Assembly (NCBI RefSeq): GCF_963675165.1
Contig: NC_087380.1
Location: 3,897,803 to 3,961,802, forward strand
Reading direction: 5' to 3'
Length of the DNA: 64,000 nucleotides
From: Halichondria panicea
Taxonomy: Eukaryota > Porifera > Demospongiae > Suberitida > Halichondriidae
In this document: in pieces, positions 37,570 to 55,097 of the stretch
How the letters are laid out: every line of letters begins with the position of its first letter
How positions within the stretch are numbered: the first letter of the stretch is position 1
Notes under the pieces: model-generated
What the model saw: only the letters and a program-made list of their open reading frames with translations
Told to the model about the DNA's origin: nothing
The model's database searches: none
Translations under genes and position numbers: made by a program

Positions 37570-38175
37570 CAATATTTATTTATGATGTGCTCGAGTCAGT
37601 GTACGTACATGTGCTTTATGAGTCCAAACTTCAAGAAACTCCTGAATTTTAAATCGACTCTTTCAACAAGTAAGGTACCTGACAGAACGAAGGGTGATAA
37701 TTTTTATGATGTGATTCAGTGTACGTGCGTGCTTTAAGTTATACTCCATGAATCCAAACTTCAAGAAACTCCTGAACTTAATTCGGCTCTTTCAACAAGT
37801 AAGGTACCTGACAGAATGAAGGGTGACAATATGATGTGAGTCAGTGCACATGCTTTAAGTTACTCCATGAGTACAAACTTCAAGAAACTCCTGAATTTTA
37901 ATTCAACTCAGATAAGGTATACCTGACAGAGCAAAGGGTGACAAGTGTACGTGCACGTGCTTTAATTTACTCCATGATACGAGTATGAATTTTAATTCGA
38001 CTGTTTCAACGAGTATAAGGCACCGGACAGAACGAAGAGTGATAATTTTTATGATGAGAGTGAGTGTACGTGTACGTGCTTTAATTTTTAATTATACTCC
38101 ATGAATCCAAACTTCAAGAAACTCCTGAATTTTATTTCGACTCTTTTTGGTACTGGTCCTGACAGAACGAAGGCC
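37570..38175. repeat. Tandem array of about five units of roughly 120 bp
   Basis: The word aacttcaagaaactcctgaa recurs near 37628, 37757, 37876 and 38109. The word ctgacagaacgaaggg recurs, with small changes, near 37681, 37810, 37926, 38031 and 38161. One unit near 37980 lacks the first word. The units contain gtgtacgtgc and ctttaa(g)ttatactcc linkers. The array starts about 65 bases beyond the stop codon of the minus-strand gene, so it probably overlaps that gene's 3' UTR or terminator region. Confidence 0.8.
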
Positions 38176-38241
38176 GAAATAGTGAAGAGACAATTAATTT
38201 ATCCGATTACATGTACGTGAATATTTTGGGGGTGTGAGAAA

Positions 38242-40665
38242 TCAAAGCAACTCAAGCAGCTGTTCAAACTCCAAATCGCTCTCAACATCGAGCAATCGGT
38301 CCATCTCTATTTTAATTTCAGATGCACTCTTCTTGGCTTTCGGCTTGTTTGCCATCACAGTTGCTTGCATATGTGGCTCAGTATCCCTCAGCTCTTCAAG
38401 GATCTGGTCTAATTCAGTCATACGCTCGTCACAATTTGTTAGTGGGAAAAAAGTTGACTTGAATGGTTTGCGATTAGCTTGCTTCTTCTGTGCTAACTCA
38501 GAATTGTTCGCTGTCAAATTGGTTGACTTTGCTGTTATCTTGCAATCCTTTTGGGGCTCGGTCTCACTCTGGAGTATCTCTTTGACGCATTTCTCCAGCC
38601 ACTTCTCTTGTGCTGCACCAGATATCGGCTCTGGAAAAGGATCAACAGCTGGATCTCGTCTTCTTGGTCGAACCGTTATCAGTCTTGCAGGTAAGTACTC
38701 TGGTTCTTCAAAGGATTCTGAGAGTTCCCTTGGCTGACTTACTGGAGTTCCTGATGCCCAATCACTTACCCCAGGGATTCCATCCAGAAAAGTACTGCAA
38801 ACTGAGACCAGACTTTCAATGCTACTTTGATTTTTGAGTGGCTCTTGATCATGAATTAGCCCGTTATTTTGACTGTCTTGAGTTTGTGCGGGTCTCACTT
38901 CCTCCTCTGAATCAGAGTGAAAGTCCTTAATTTCACGTGGAATATTATTGTCTTGCATATTCTCTGTTCTACGCCCATGGTGAGCTCCAAGAGGTCTGTC
39001 ATTTGTTGGTTTCTTACTAAATTTTTTTTGCAATTTAGCTATCACAAACTTAGGGTTGAGTCGCTGCCGGAGTGAGCGAGTTGTTGGACGGTCAGCATAT
39101 GTGTCTTGGAGGTTTTTGGCCTGGTCTTTTGTTGGTTCAAAGTCTAACAAACAAGGATTTGTAAACATGGGATCAGGATTGGTTTCGCTCTCATTCTTAA
39201 GCTCTACCAGCTTCTTCATTGTCTCTACTCTGTAGGTCAGCTGATTTTTCTTTTTAGCCAGCTTCTTTTCCAATTTCTTCGAACTGTTTTTCAAACTTCG
39301 TAGGTGAATTTTTTGCTTTAGTGTGAGGTCTCTCTTTACTCTATCCATCTCTTCAATCCTGTATTGCTTAGAAGCTTGTTTTCTGGCCATCTCATCAACC
39401 AATGTTGTCAGTTGAATCTTCTTCTCTCTCTGAAAGAGAAAGATGCGGTGGTATGCTTCTGTATTCTCTCTTCGTTTTTCATCCTTCAGTTTCTCCTCCT
39501 CTGATTCTCTCTGTCTCTCAGCCTCAGTCAATTCATCAATCGTGACACTAGGCTCTTCGTCGTCAATCTCATGAGGAAACCTGAATACTCTGGGATGGAA
39601 CCCCTCAGCTGCAGGGTTCTCTTCCATTGGGAGTTCGTTGAACTCGCTATGCTTCTGTAAATTCTTGATATGATCCAGTATGCGCTGCCTCTGGGCCATA
39701 CTTGTTTCTAGTTTGTCGAGCATGTCTTGATCATTGTCTACTCTATCATAGAGATCGTCTAGCAAATATTGTTTATTTCCAACTCGTTCATTGGTTTTCT
39801 GAGCAATGTTCATTGCCAACAAGGTTTGTGAGTGCTTTTTGTCCAACAGTTCATAGTAGCTCTTCATCAAAAGTAGCTCATACCCATACTCAATTAAGAT
39901 TTCTCCGTACTTGCTGGCATTCATTTTTCGCCTACTTGTTTCTTCACTTTCTTCACTGTGTTCTCTAGGAATTATTGTGTCAGTACTTTCTGATGTCAGA
40001 GGATACTCAATAGTGTTTTGGTGATTATCATTGTCCTTTGTCACGGTAAAGGAACCTGCAAACATTGCCAATAAAATGTTTCAATAGCTATATATTATAA
40101 TTATGCAGTTAAAAGTAAAACTGAACATAATTCTTACCCGTAGGTAGAGCTGCCAGTGTGTGTAGTCTCGCTGAGCAGGGCCTAGTATGCTTTTGTTGCT
40201 GGTCTACTCCAAATGCTTGTTTAGGAACAATGGGAGGATAGTCAGGTTGCTGCTTCCCTTTCATGGCTTTCCTGCATGTATATAGAGAGATTAATAAGTT
40301 ACAGAACTAAAGTAGGCTATGATAATTATACGGTACAGTGAACATACGGTTTCATAGCATTGGCTTGTGAGATACGGAATGCATTGACTCCTTTCCCGTT
40401 TCCACGGAGGTGAGGAGAGTTAAACCAAGAGGTGCCTGTCTCCACCAGTACAAGTCTATCTCTCTAAATGCATAATATAATAATAAAGAGTCGTACATTA
40501 GTTGCATGAGATTCTTTTACAGCTCTATACCTTGCGATCCATTTTCCACTTGGTTTCACTCTTCTTGTTGACAGTTCCATCTCTGGTCATATGCAGGTCA
40601 CCGTCAAATCGCTTGTTTACTGGTAGTGAACATGAGGATTTGTTGAACGTTTGTTCCATCTGCAT
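38242..40665 (-). CDS. Unrecognised charged coiled-coil protein (732 aa)
   Basis: Four exons (40531-40665, 40348-40463, 40138-40271 and 38242-40055) join in consistent phases to 732 codons plus stop. The N-terminal 125 residues are basic and Ser/Asn/Pro-rich. The region from about residue 150 to 450 is strongly charged and helical, with KLEKKLAKKKNQLTYRVETM and ERQRESEEEKLKDEKRRENT as typical stretches. The C-terminal third is acidic and low-complexity, ending in DLEFEQLLELL. There is no signal peptide, membrane segment, enzyme motif or zinc-binding pattern. The build resembles cytoskeletal or axonemal coiled-coil proteins, but I do not recognise the family and assign no function. It faces CCDC171 tail to tail and points away from the F-box gene. 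Confidence 0.75.
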
Positions 40666-42968
40666 TGCAATTTCAACATAATTATTAACAAGTGAATATC
40701 ATAACCAGGGGTACGTAATTATGGTGCAAGGTCCTCGCTTATAGTCCATTTTCGTGGCTATGACGTCATTCAAATTAATGGATTGTTGTAATGATCGTAT
40801 AATCTAATGATTGGCACATAAGAAAAGCGGTTTGTGTATTCAAGTGTGAGATCAGAAGTGGGCCAGAGTTGATGTAGACTACACATTTTGAGTTTAGATA
40901 GAAATGCTGAGGGTAGAGAAGCAGCTAGCTGGAGATCTACATGCTTCTATGTGTGAAATGATCGTTTTGTGGCGGATCGCAACTGTAAGAACCATAGTTG
41001 AAGTAAGTTCACTAACGGCCGTGCAGAGCTTCACTGTGAGATGAAAAGTCGTTCAGACAGTCTTGTGCTGACGTAGAGTTATTGTACTACACTGTGGCGG
41101 ATCCTTGCTAGAAGACAAGTGCATGGTCACTATAGATTAGCTGGAATAAGATCTGTGTAGTCTTAAGTCTATAGCTTATTCTCGATACACTCAGCTTGCA
41201 ATTTCCAATGAAGTGGGTGTGGCTTAGAGCAGCACACGTCACAGAATATGCCTACAATCAATTATTATGCCTCGGTGCGTATGTGCAAGCGAGGTATACG
41301 GTAGTGTGTTTGTGTGTGTGCGTCTGTCTGTGTATAGACTGCTATATAGCTGCTCAAGGACGATCACAATGAAGAGTTTCCAAGGCTTCTAGTCACGTTT
41401 TCTAATTTTAATTCTAATTTTAATTTAATTAATTAATCTAATTTTAATTCGTGGATTTACAAATAATGCTAATTGGTTCTCGAGTTATGCCTAGTTATGC
41501 CTTTACTTGAAATGCCATTGCAGCCTTTTTAGAAAAGCATTAAAAAAACTTGTCCATGGAGTGTTGTAGTACACAATCATAATTAAAAAGACAAGATGCA
41601 ATACACTCTTCCTAGTTCTGACGGGAGGTCGGGTTGCAAGCTTATCTGGGATTTGTTCTGCTGAAGTGTAACCATAGATAAAGGAAAAGGGGGATTGGAA
41701 ACGGAAGCACCCTTGTGGTACGATCCGTGTTTCCCTGCGATTTAATCAAGGCCATCACAACAATACGTATTTCTACACCCAGTGCATAATAAACTACAAG
41801 TAACTGTGCTTAGTCCATGCAACTCACTTATATTTCAAGGTCTATACCTATTGTAGTAGTCATAACCAGCACGCTTACACGTTACATGTTCCTTTAGCTC
41901 TAAAACAGCCTTGGGAACATATAACTTTATTGGAAAGTCTCTTTTTACTGGGTGTGGTCAGTCATTAGCAAGTACTACACGAGGCTCATGGACTAGGCGT
42001 GTTATAAATTGCTGAAAGAGATAATGTCTCGAGGAAACACAGCTTTGGGAGTTACCCGGCAAAAATGTGCTTAATAGCCTCATTCATAGGGCGTAACGCG
42101 GATAGTTTTCGAGGCTCCACTGCAGATTCAATGTAAAATCATCACGTGCACCACTCCGTTTCCTATCCCTCTAACTCTTCAATCTATGGTGTAACCAAGC
42201 ACGTGAAAAATACTGCAATCTGATAGGAGAACAAATCCCAGATAGGCCACGCCCAACTACACTCTTCCAATAATATTATTGTAACCACGCCCATTTTGGT
42301 AGAGTGAAATCTGACCACAGTGGGCTCACGGTTATCTAACTGTGGCACGTGATAGTGAAAAGCCGGGCTAGAATTTGAGACTGAGTGTTGCTCGGTGGCG
42401 GATCCAGGAATTTGAGAGGGGGTTCCAAAACAGTAGAGTTAAAATTTTGCTTAAAAAGGTCATCAATTTTCCTAAGCAATGAGCATACGCATTAGAGAGT
42501 TAGAGAGCCCTGTAGTCACTATTATAATTATAGCACATCATAATTATTAATCAACTTGCAATGATTAAAACTTTTGTTAACATCATAGTCTACTATTCTA
42601 CATTTAACTTACCGTCTTCTTCGAGAATCTTTCAACTCTCAGTGAAAAATTCTATAAAACATAAAATCAATGAAAGAAGTAAGCAGCAATAGCTGTCAAT
42701 GCACCAGTTAGGTCTGTTGCCCACCACTTGCAAGATGATAGGAATTATTTTGGTCTCTTCGAACTGATCAGTGACAGTGCAACAGTGTAGTGATACTGGT
42801 ACCGAACAAGACGCAGCGTTGTTTGGATACCAGGCGTCGACGACTACTTTTGAGCATGCGCAAAAGATATAATAGATCGCAGTTTGATGATCATTACCAG
42901 ATTCTCTGAGACGTGGCTTTGGGCTTTTTGATCCCCAAGATCCTTCATACCTCTGATCCATTGATCTG
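40666..42968. other. Divergent intergenic region with dispersed repeats
   Basis: The promoters of the 732-aa gene (-) and the F-box gene (+) must lie here. The word gcctcggtgcgtatgtgcaa followed by gcgaggtatacggta (about 41267-41305) looks like a dispersed repeat with an internal inverted arm. The segment from about 41635 to 42245 is bounded by atctgggatttgttct and its inverted copy agaacaaatcccagat, so it is probably another non-autonomous TIR element. No coding exon was recognised. Confidence 0.45.
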
Positions 42969-44759
42969 ATGATGGAAGTTCCGATGCTCCTCTCACTCCC
43001 TACTGAAGTACTGCTCCAGATCACTGACTACCTGACAGCCAATGACAAGCTATGTCTCCGTATTTCCTGTAAGAGGTTCTACTCTCTCCTCAGCGATCCT
43101 CATGCCTGGAGTTCCCTGGTGTGGAAGAATTGTCGCAGAAGAGACCAAGACTTCAAAGCTCTCAGACAGGCACTGAAACTATCTCGTTCGTATGTCCAAT
43201 ATGTTCACATATCGTATATGTCAAAATCAAAGAGGTTCTCAAACGCAAAGTTTTTCCCTCAAATTGGTAAATGCAAGCAAATACGCTACCTATCATTGAC
43301 TGGCACGTTCTTCGAATCTGTAAAGCAGAACACACTTGAACAGTTGCTGTCTGAATTACCATCCCTGTACTGCCTTAGTGTGACAGGAAATCAATATTGT
43401 GCTAAGCGTGTATTAGTGGCTGCTAAATCATCGAAAAGTCTGGAGGTTCTCTGTGTTAATACTGAGGATGAAAGGTACTCTGCTGTGCGTTTTTGGAAAG
43501 ATGGCGGGTATATGCCTCCAAATCTGAAACTGTTTGGGATTTCCCAATTTATTGACTGTATTCACCAACTAACGAGCAGCGACCACCCTGCGCAGTTATC
43601 CATCTATCCAAGCAGTTCCCCAATAGCTGGAAACGTGGTCACCAAGTACCCAATTATTACATTGTCTTTGTATCCGAATGTTGAGTTGGTGACTTGCCCG
43701 ACTGCATCTGTTTGTTCCTCAGTCTCGCACTTCTCAGATATAATTCTATCTCGTGGCAACTCCTCCACTTTAGATCCTGTCAGTGCTATAGTGTACAGTT
43801 CATCGGGGCATTCCATGGATGTACTTTCACGTGGTATTGCTGTCTCACTTTTGCCATCAAGTATTGAATCACTCTGTTTGAGAAGAACAGAAGTGTTAGC
43901 TTCTACTGACCTTACGCTGCTCTCTGAAATGTGTCCAAAGCTAGTTAGTCTTGATATTCAAGGTTGTACAAATTCTTTACAGAATCTTCTAGGATTAGCC
44001 GATATCAGTTCAAATTGTGCGGGCTTGGCAGCTTTGAACATTGTGGGAATTTGTAATATTGAGAGTTTGTCTTCTCTCTGGGAGGTTCTATCTAGTATGA
44101 GGAAACTGCGTTACTTATCAATAGGTTATTCATTCATTACTGAAAGGCGTGTTGATCGTGGTCGGGATGTCAGTTTGGCACGAATGAATTTGTTTGCGAT
44201 CGACATAATTTCTGATCATTATATCAGGGATCATAAAGTAGCTCTCCAAGTCGAAAGGCTCCTGCCAGCTTTTCAACAGTTGCAACACTTAAAAATCTCA
44301 ATTGTGTTAATAAAAAAGCTATCGGCCACCCTTGACCTAACCAATGTCCTCCCCAACCTGCCTTCCCTTGCACAGTTATTTGTTACAATTTCTTCATCAA
44401 ACCGTAGCCCGCTAAAATTACCCACTGATTCAGATTGCTACTCATCTCTGAAGAAACTTTCCATTGACTATAAGCACTTTGATGTTTCTGACGATCTGGC
44501 TCGAGCTTTCTCTAAGTCTCCATCTCTGACATATTTATACCTCGATGTTGGACAGTTAAGTCCCCTTCTCATTGAGCTACTAAGCAATTTCTGTCGTCTC
44601 TGTGAATGTTATCTTTGGTTTAAAGGAGATAAAGCAAAAGTTTGTGATGAAACAAGAGTTAGAGGACATTCAACTGTGTTTGACGAACACGGAATATGTG
44701 GATGTGTGAAATCGAAAAGATTTTATCATAAAACAGAAACGTTATTTTTGCAATGTTGA
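42969..44759 (+). CDS. F-box protein with leucine-rich-repeat-like C-terminus
   Basis: This is an intronless 596-codon frame starting at the first ATG of ATGATGGAAGTTCCGATG. Residues about 7-50 form an F-box (LSLPTEVLLQITDYLTANDK, then ISCKRFYSLLSDPHAW), the module that binds SKP1 in SCF ubiquitin ligases. The rest is a series of irregular hydrophobic repeats of LRR type, for example LRYLSIGYSF, LVSLDIQGC, LKKLSIDYK and LTYLYLDVGQL. These would form the substrate-binding side. The substrate is unknown. Its lack of introns contrasts with all neighbours and suggests origin by retroposition or expansion of an F-box family; that is inference. The C-terminus has several Cys residues but no prenylation motif. 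Confidence 0.85.
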   Translation: MMEVPMLLSLPTEVLLQITDYLTANDKLCLRISCKRFYSLLSDPHAWSSLVWKNCRRRDQDFKALRQALKLSRSYVQYVHISYMSKSKRFSNAKFFPQIGKCKQIRYLSLTGTFFESVKQNTLEQLLSELPSLYCLSVTGNQYCAKRVLVAAKSSKSLEVLCVNTEDERYSAVRFWKDGGYMPPNLKLFGISQFIDCIHQLTSSDHPAQLSIYPSSSPIAGNVVTKYPIITLSLYPNVELVTCPTASVCSSVSHFSDIILSRGNSSTLDPVSAIVYSSSGHSMDVLSRGIAVSLLPSSIESLCLRRTEVLASTDLTLLSEMCPKLVSLDIQGCTNSLQNLLGLADISSNCAGLAALNIVGICNIESLSSLWEVLSSMRKLRYLSIGYSFITERRVDRGRDVSLARMNLFAIDIISDHYIRDHKVALQVERLLPAFQQLQHLKISIVLIKKLSATLDLTNVLPNLPSLAQLFVTISSSNRSPLKLPTDSDCYSSLKKLSIDYKHFDVSDDLARAFSKSPSLTYLYLDVGQLSPLLIELLSNFCRLCECYLWFKGDKAKVCDETRVRGHSTVFDEHGICGCVKSKRFYHKTETLFLQC

Positions 44760-45074
44760 CTTCGTTTGGTTTGTTGCTGGTGTTTTTTATTTAGAGTCTT
44801 ACTCTCGGTTATTTTCTGAATGTTATTATTTGTTATGGTTTCATACAATGATACTTATTTTGCGAACATGCATGATAAATATATACATAACAGGGCACAT
44901 CAAGATAGAACAGGATAGAACAGTACAACATGTGCAATCACAACATTGATTAGTATCTAGTTTTGATGATCATTACCTAATATTTATATTCATACGTACA
45001 TATGTTCTTTTTTGGAGGACTCACTACATAATTATAAATCGACACGAGCTAGCTAGCTAGCTAGCTCGAGCTAG
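44760..45074. other. F-box to Rab intergenic spacer
   Basis: About 315 AT-rich bases separate the genes. An agctagctagctagctcgag self-complementary run lies directly before the Rab start codon. No other feature is visible. Confidence 0.4.
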
Positions 45075-47623
45075 ATGGATGAGCCAAAATTCGGTCGCGT
45101 GTTCAAGGTGCTCTTTGTGGGAGACTCAAAAGCTGGGAAGACCACGTTCCTAATGCGCTACTGTGACAGCACCTTCACCAGCAGATTTGTACCTACAGTT
45201 GGTATTGACTTCAAAGTTAAAATCCTGGACAGGTTAGCTGGATGGGGTACGGGTGTGCAGATGGGAAGGTTTTCACTTTTCACTTGATATTCGATATTCT
45301 TGACTAGAATCTAGTTGGGCGTGGCCCGACCGTCCCTGACGGGAGGTCTGGTTTCAAGCTATTGTCAGGATTTGTCTTTATCATTATGTAACACGCTGAT
45401 AACAGCTATGAAATTATTATTCTGAAGTGGGTATTAACCAATTTTACCTTGCTTGCGCGGTTAAGGTTGCGCAACCGGACGTGACACCGACCACATTAGA
45501 AATGCTGTGATCTGATTGGGCTGCAACTATAGTTGCATTGAAACCCGACGTCCCGGCTCAACCAACTAATTCTTGACCCTGCGTTTTATAGATGGGCATG
45601 GTGGTCCACCAAAAATGAACGGTTACCCTTTAAAAATGCGACACCCTTGATTTTAGGACTGACCTCTAAAAGTAGTGACTGCTGCATGTGTTTTTATAAA
45701 TTATGGTGCATCCTAAATAGTACTGATACCGTATAATTATGCTTGATCAGAGGCATAAAGGCAGCTCTCAAATAGTAGCCCCCTTTGTAGTAGCCACTCT
45801 GCCTCAGTAAACGTTGACTCTATCCAAGGCTAGCACTTCTGCACGTGGCCATATTAATACTAGCAGCTAGCTAAATAGCTTTACAAAGACTTTCTCATGG
45901 CAATATACTCTTCGAGTTTATGCTGAAAATAGCAATTTGAAGGTGATTGAATTTGCTGAAGTGTTAGGCCTAAGTATTAATTAAACACCTCTCTTAACAT
46001 TAGCCTCTCTCGAATTGTAGCCTCTTTTACCAGTAAAATGTTACTCTGATCAAGTATATACGGAAGACGTCAAACCATAGACTCGATTCCAGGCTGCTAG
46101 AAACATTTTAAAATTAGCAGCCTATAATCGAGGATGTGGATGTTGATAGTAGGGTAACCTCAACCTCTATTCCTCTAACTATAGATCAGGACTTCAACAT
46201 TAGTTTTCAGCTAGCTTCGTAATTAAGTCGCCTTGTGGCAGATTTTCTCATTGTTGTCGAACTTGCATGTTGGTGCTAGCTATGCTTTGATTCAAGACAT
46301 CAAACTATTTAGTCCTACGCATGCAGTCCTACGCATGCACACTTTATATACCACGTTGTGCCCATCCATGTGCTTTGTTTTCACTGCTTTACTTAAAACA
46401 AAACATGAATGTTAAGATCATAAAGATTCCATTGGGTAATATTGTTCTCGAGCTGAGGCCTTGTGTCTGTATTAAGGTCTGATTGTGTATGTCTACTTAT
46501 TTTGTAATAGCGTCGAAGGTTTGCAGTTTAATTACAGTCGTATCTTAAGCCAGAATGCAGCAGCATTGATGATAAAATTAATGTGGTCTCAACAGTATAC
46601 TGCAAGCTATGTTATTAATGCATGCTCGGTATCCCTATCCCATATAATTATTATTGATCACCAACCACCCTCCTATTAGTATAATATTGATTGTGCTTCA
46701 CCTAATGACCTCAATGTGCTAAAGGTGCTCACATGCTCAGTATGAGCTGCTCATAAAAATGGTATTGCTTATAATCACAGGTATATCTATGATGAGAAGA
46801 TCAAGCTCCAGTTGTGGGACACAGCGGGACAGGAATGCTATTTACGTATAACTACAGCCTACTTCCTAGGGGCAAAGGGGTTTGTCCTTATGTTTGACCT
46901 CACTAGTCAAGATTCATTCCAATCAGTCAGGAAATGGTGAGTGTATATACGTATGTAGATGTACTTTCTCACTATTGTATTCTTGAATGAACCCGGTTCA
47001 CTCATTAGCTCTTTGCACAATAGTACATGGGTTTAATTTGGTCAGGACTCAAGACAGGCAATTTTAAGAGATGTTAAGTTTGCTTTGCTGGTACTTATGC
47101 GTTCTGGCAGCTATAGAGTGTCTATGAAAATATTTTAATACTGAAGTTTGGAGTGCAGGTACACATGTCCTAACTAAAGTCTTACCATACGTACGTATGC
47201 GCACACACATGCAGGATGACCCTAATTAGTGACTTGACTTCGAACAATCCTAAAGTAATTCTAGTGGGGAACAAGTCTGATCTGACTGAGAGCAGAGTGA
47301 TCACCAAGGAGCAAGGCATGGATCTGGCCCAGTCACTGGGCATAGAGTACTTTGAGACGAGCGTCAAAGATGACACAAAAGTAACGGAAGCTGTCGACAA
47401 ACTCGTTACATTGATTTGCAGTGCTACAACTAAGCCAACTGAAGTACCCATAACTACTATGTTTAGGCCGCCTGAAAATTCAAGCATGCAGCTGCTCGAT
47501 TATGATCGTCAAATGGCTGAACTGCGGAATAGGAGGAAAAGCAAGGAAATTTTCCACCAGGGTACAATTGTGTTCGTTGGGTGTGCATGTGCCATTCTTT
47601 TTTGTGCTTATTACTTCAAATAG
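45075..47623 (+). CDS. Rab3-like small GTPase with C-terminal transmembrane tail
   Basis: Exons 45075-45232, 46781-46936 and 47215-47623 join to 240 codons plus stop. All guanine-nucleotide motifs are present: P-loop GDSKAGKT (residues 16-23), switch I with [23 protein letters not shown], and ETSVKD in place of the usual [33 protein letters not shown] and the TVGIDFKVK segment place it nearest Rab3/Rab26/Rab37. Two changes stand out. The Arg after WDTAGQE is Cys. There is also no CC, CXC or CaaX prenylation end. Instead a basic segment (RNRRKSKE) precedes about 19 hydrophobic residues ([19 protein letters not shown]) and one final Lys, the layout of a tail anchor. I infer a cytosolic GTPase fixed permanently in a membrane. 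Which membrane, and whether it cycles, cannot be seen. Confidence 0.88.
45300..45580. repeat. Inverted-repeat element in Rab intron 1
   Basis: Arms agttgggcgtggcccgacc with tccctgacgggaggtctggt face gcattgaaacccgacgtccc and ggctcaaccaactaa in inverted order. A related word (tctgacgggaggtcgggttg) is near 41620. No coding content is visible. Confidence 0.45.
45727..46065. mobile_element. MITE, 'taccgtatatgctcgatcag' family, in Rab intron 1
   Basis: The left end taccgtataattatgcttga and the right end ctctgatcaagtatatacgg are inverted. The body shares ctcaaatagtagcc, gcacttctgcacgtggc and caaagactttctcatggcag-type words with the 25217-25625 copy, so these are two members of one family. Immediately to its right a small palindrome with agactcgattccaggctgct (about 46080-46135) resembles a MULE end. 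Confidence 0.7.
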
Positions 47624-48465
47624 AGACCATTTTCCAATTATATAATTTATTGAGTGGCCTTGCATGGCGCCAGTTTTAATTCCAATTTCTGCTATTTTTG
47701 ACAGAAATTTGTTTTTTTGTGTTCTCTTGCATGCCTAACTTTTAGGCCAACAATGGCAAAAGCTTGAGCCAACAGGATGCAGCTTGAGCCAACAGGATGC
47801 ATGGAGCAAAATAACTATACCTGTTGCATGTACACTATGGCTTTTATAAAAAGTTATAGAAAAAAATTATTCGTAGCCAATGCAGTGATGAGAGATGAGA
47901 ATGTAACAAGAAATATAATATTGCTATAAATATGAAATTCAGTTTCCTATAGCTACTGCTGGTACAGTCCAGGCCCACCAATTCTTGAGGGTATTCTACA
48001 GGGGAGAGGGGGTGGGGGGATGAACACATGATACGTACATTTACAATGTATATAGCCTGTTACAGATGTATTTTTGTTGGTGTAAATTGTCGTTTAATTA
48101 TATACTGTGTAGTGGGTAATTTTCATGAGATAAAATATTCGTTATTTTCGTGGGCAAGCTGACCTCCACGAAAACGTAGGCGTGGTTTACCGGCAGTCAT
48201 GAAATGTGTACTCACGAAAATCACCGTTATCATGTTGAATGAATTTTCACCCCACGAAAATGATCTGCTATACGGTATACCAAGTTGTATTCTAAATATT
48301 GGTACAGCTCTGAATGGTGTCATAGACTCATAGTTGTACATGTATTACGCAATGATGCTTAACAATACGAAAACTACAAATTTCCACCACATGAAAATAA
48401 TCCGCTATGTGATACTCACTCCCTCTAGCAAACAGGAGATACATTATTGAGAATGCACACTATAA
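47624..48465. other. Convergent 3' ends of the Rab and NSF-fusion genes
   Basis: The region contains the Rab 3' UTR, a 22-bp direct duplication near 47756-47800 (gcttgagccaacaggatgca) and a MITE at 48103-48277. No coding exon was recognised. Confidence 0.5.
48103..48277. mobile_element. MITE, 'taccgtatagcggg' family, diverged
   Basis: The termini tatactgtgtagtgggtaat and gatctgctatacggta are inverted but diverged. The body matches the copy at 7065-7266, with cgtgggcaa(g/c)ctgacctccac, gtaggcgtgg and caccccacgaaaat. It lies downstream of the NSF-fusion stop codon. Confidence 0.65.
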
Positions 48466-54954
<6,489 letters not shown>

Positions 54955-55097
54955 CCCTCTTGAGGAGGTCACCTTGCTGCAGAAAAAATCTCAAGCGATC
55001 TCTGTTGTGGCCAATCTGGCGCGGCGCACTGTGGCTTTGTTTTTAGGTAAAGATCGTTCACATAAAATCGTTCATGTACAAAATTAACTCAACAGAA
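54955..55097 (-). promoter_or_regulatory. 143-bp gap between RIMOC1 stop and NSF-fusion start
   Basis: Read on the minus strand, the gap holds gattggccac (an inverted CCAAT box), GC-rich gcgccgcgcc, then gattttttctgcag followed 22 bases later by the NSF-fusion ATG. The last part is a strong 3' splice acceptor. Either the NSF-fusion gene has an unseen 5' UTR exon, or the two genes are co-transcribed and the second is spliced onto a leader. A stand-alone short promoter with no use of the acceptor is also possible. No AATAAA is visible in the gap. Confidence 0.4.

Larger units (their letters stand above)
35536..38241. other. Convergent intergenic region between CCDC171 and the 732-aa gene
   Basis: It contains a nested MITE (35815-36299), AT-rich sequence with an (att)n run near 36860-36905, a short palindrome near 36580-36640 and a tandem array (37570-38175). 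No coding exon was recognised. Confidence 0.5.

Noticed and set aside
37570-38175. CRISPR-like regular repeats
   Set aside because: The units are about 120 bp, diverged and without unique spacers in a eukaryotic context; this is an ordinary tandem array.
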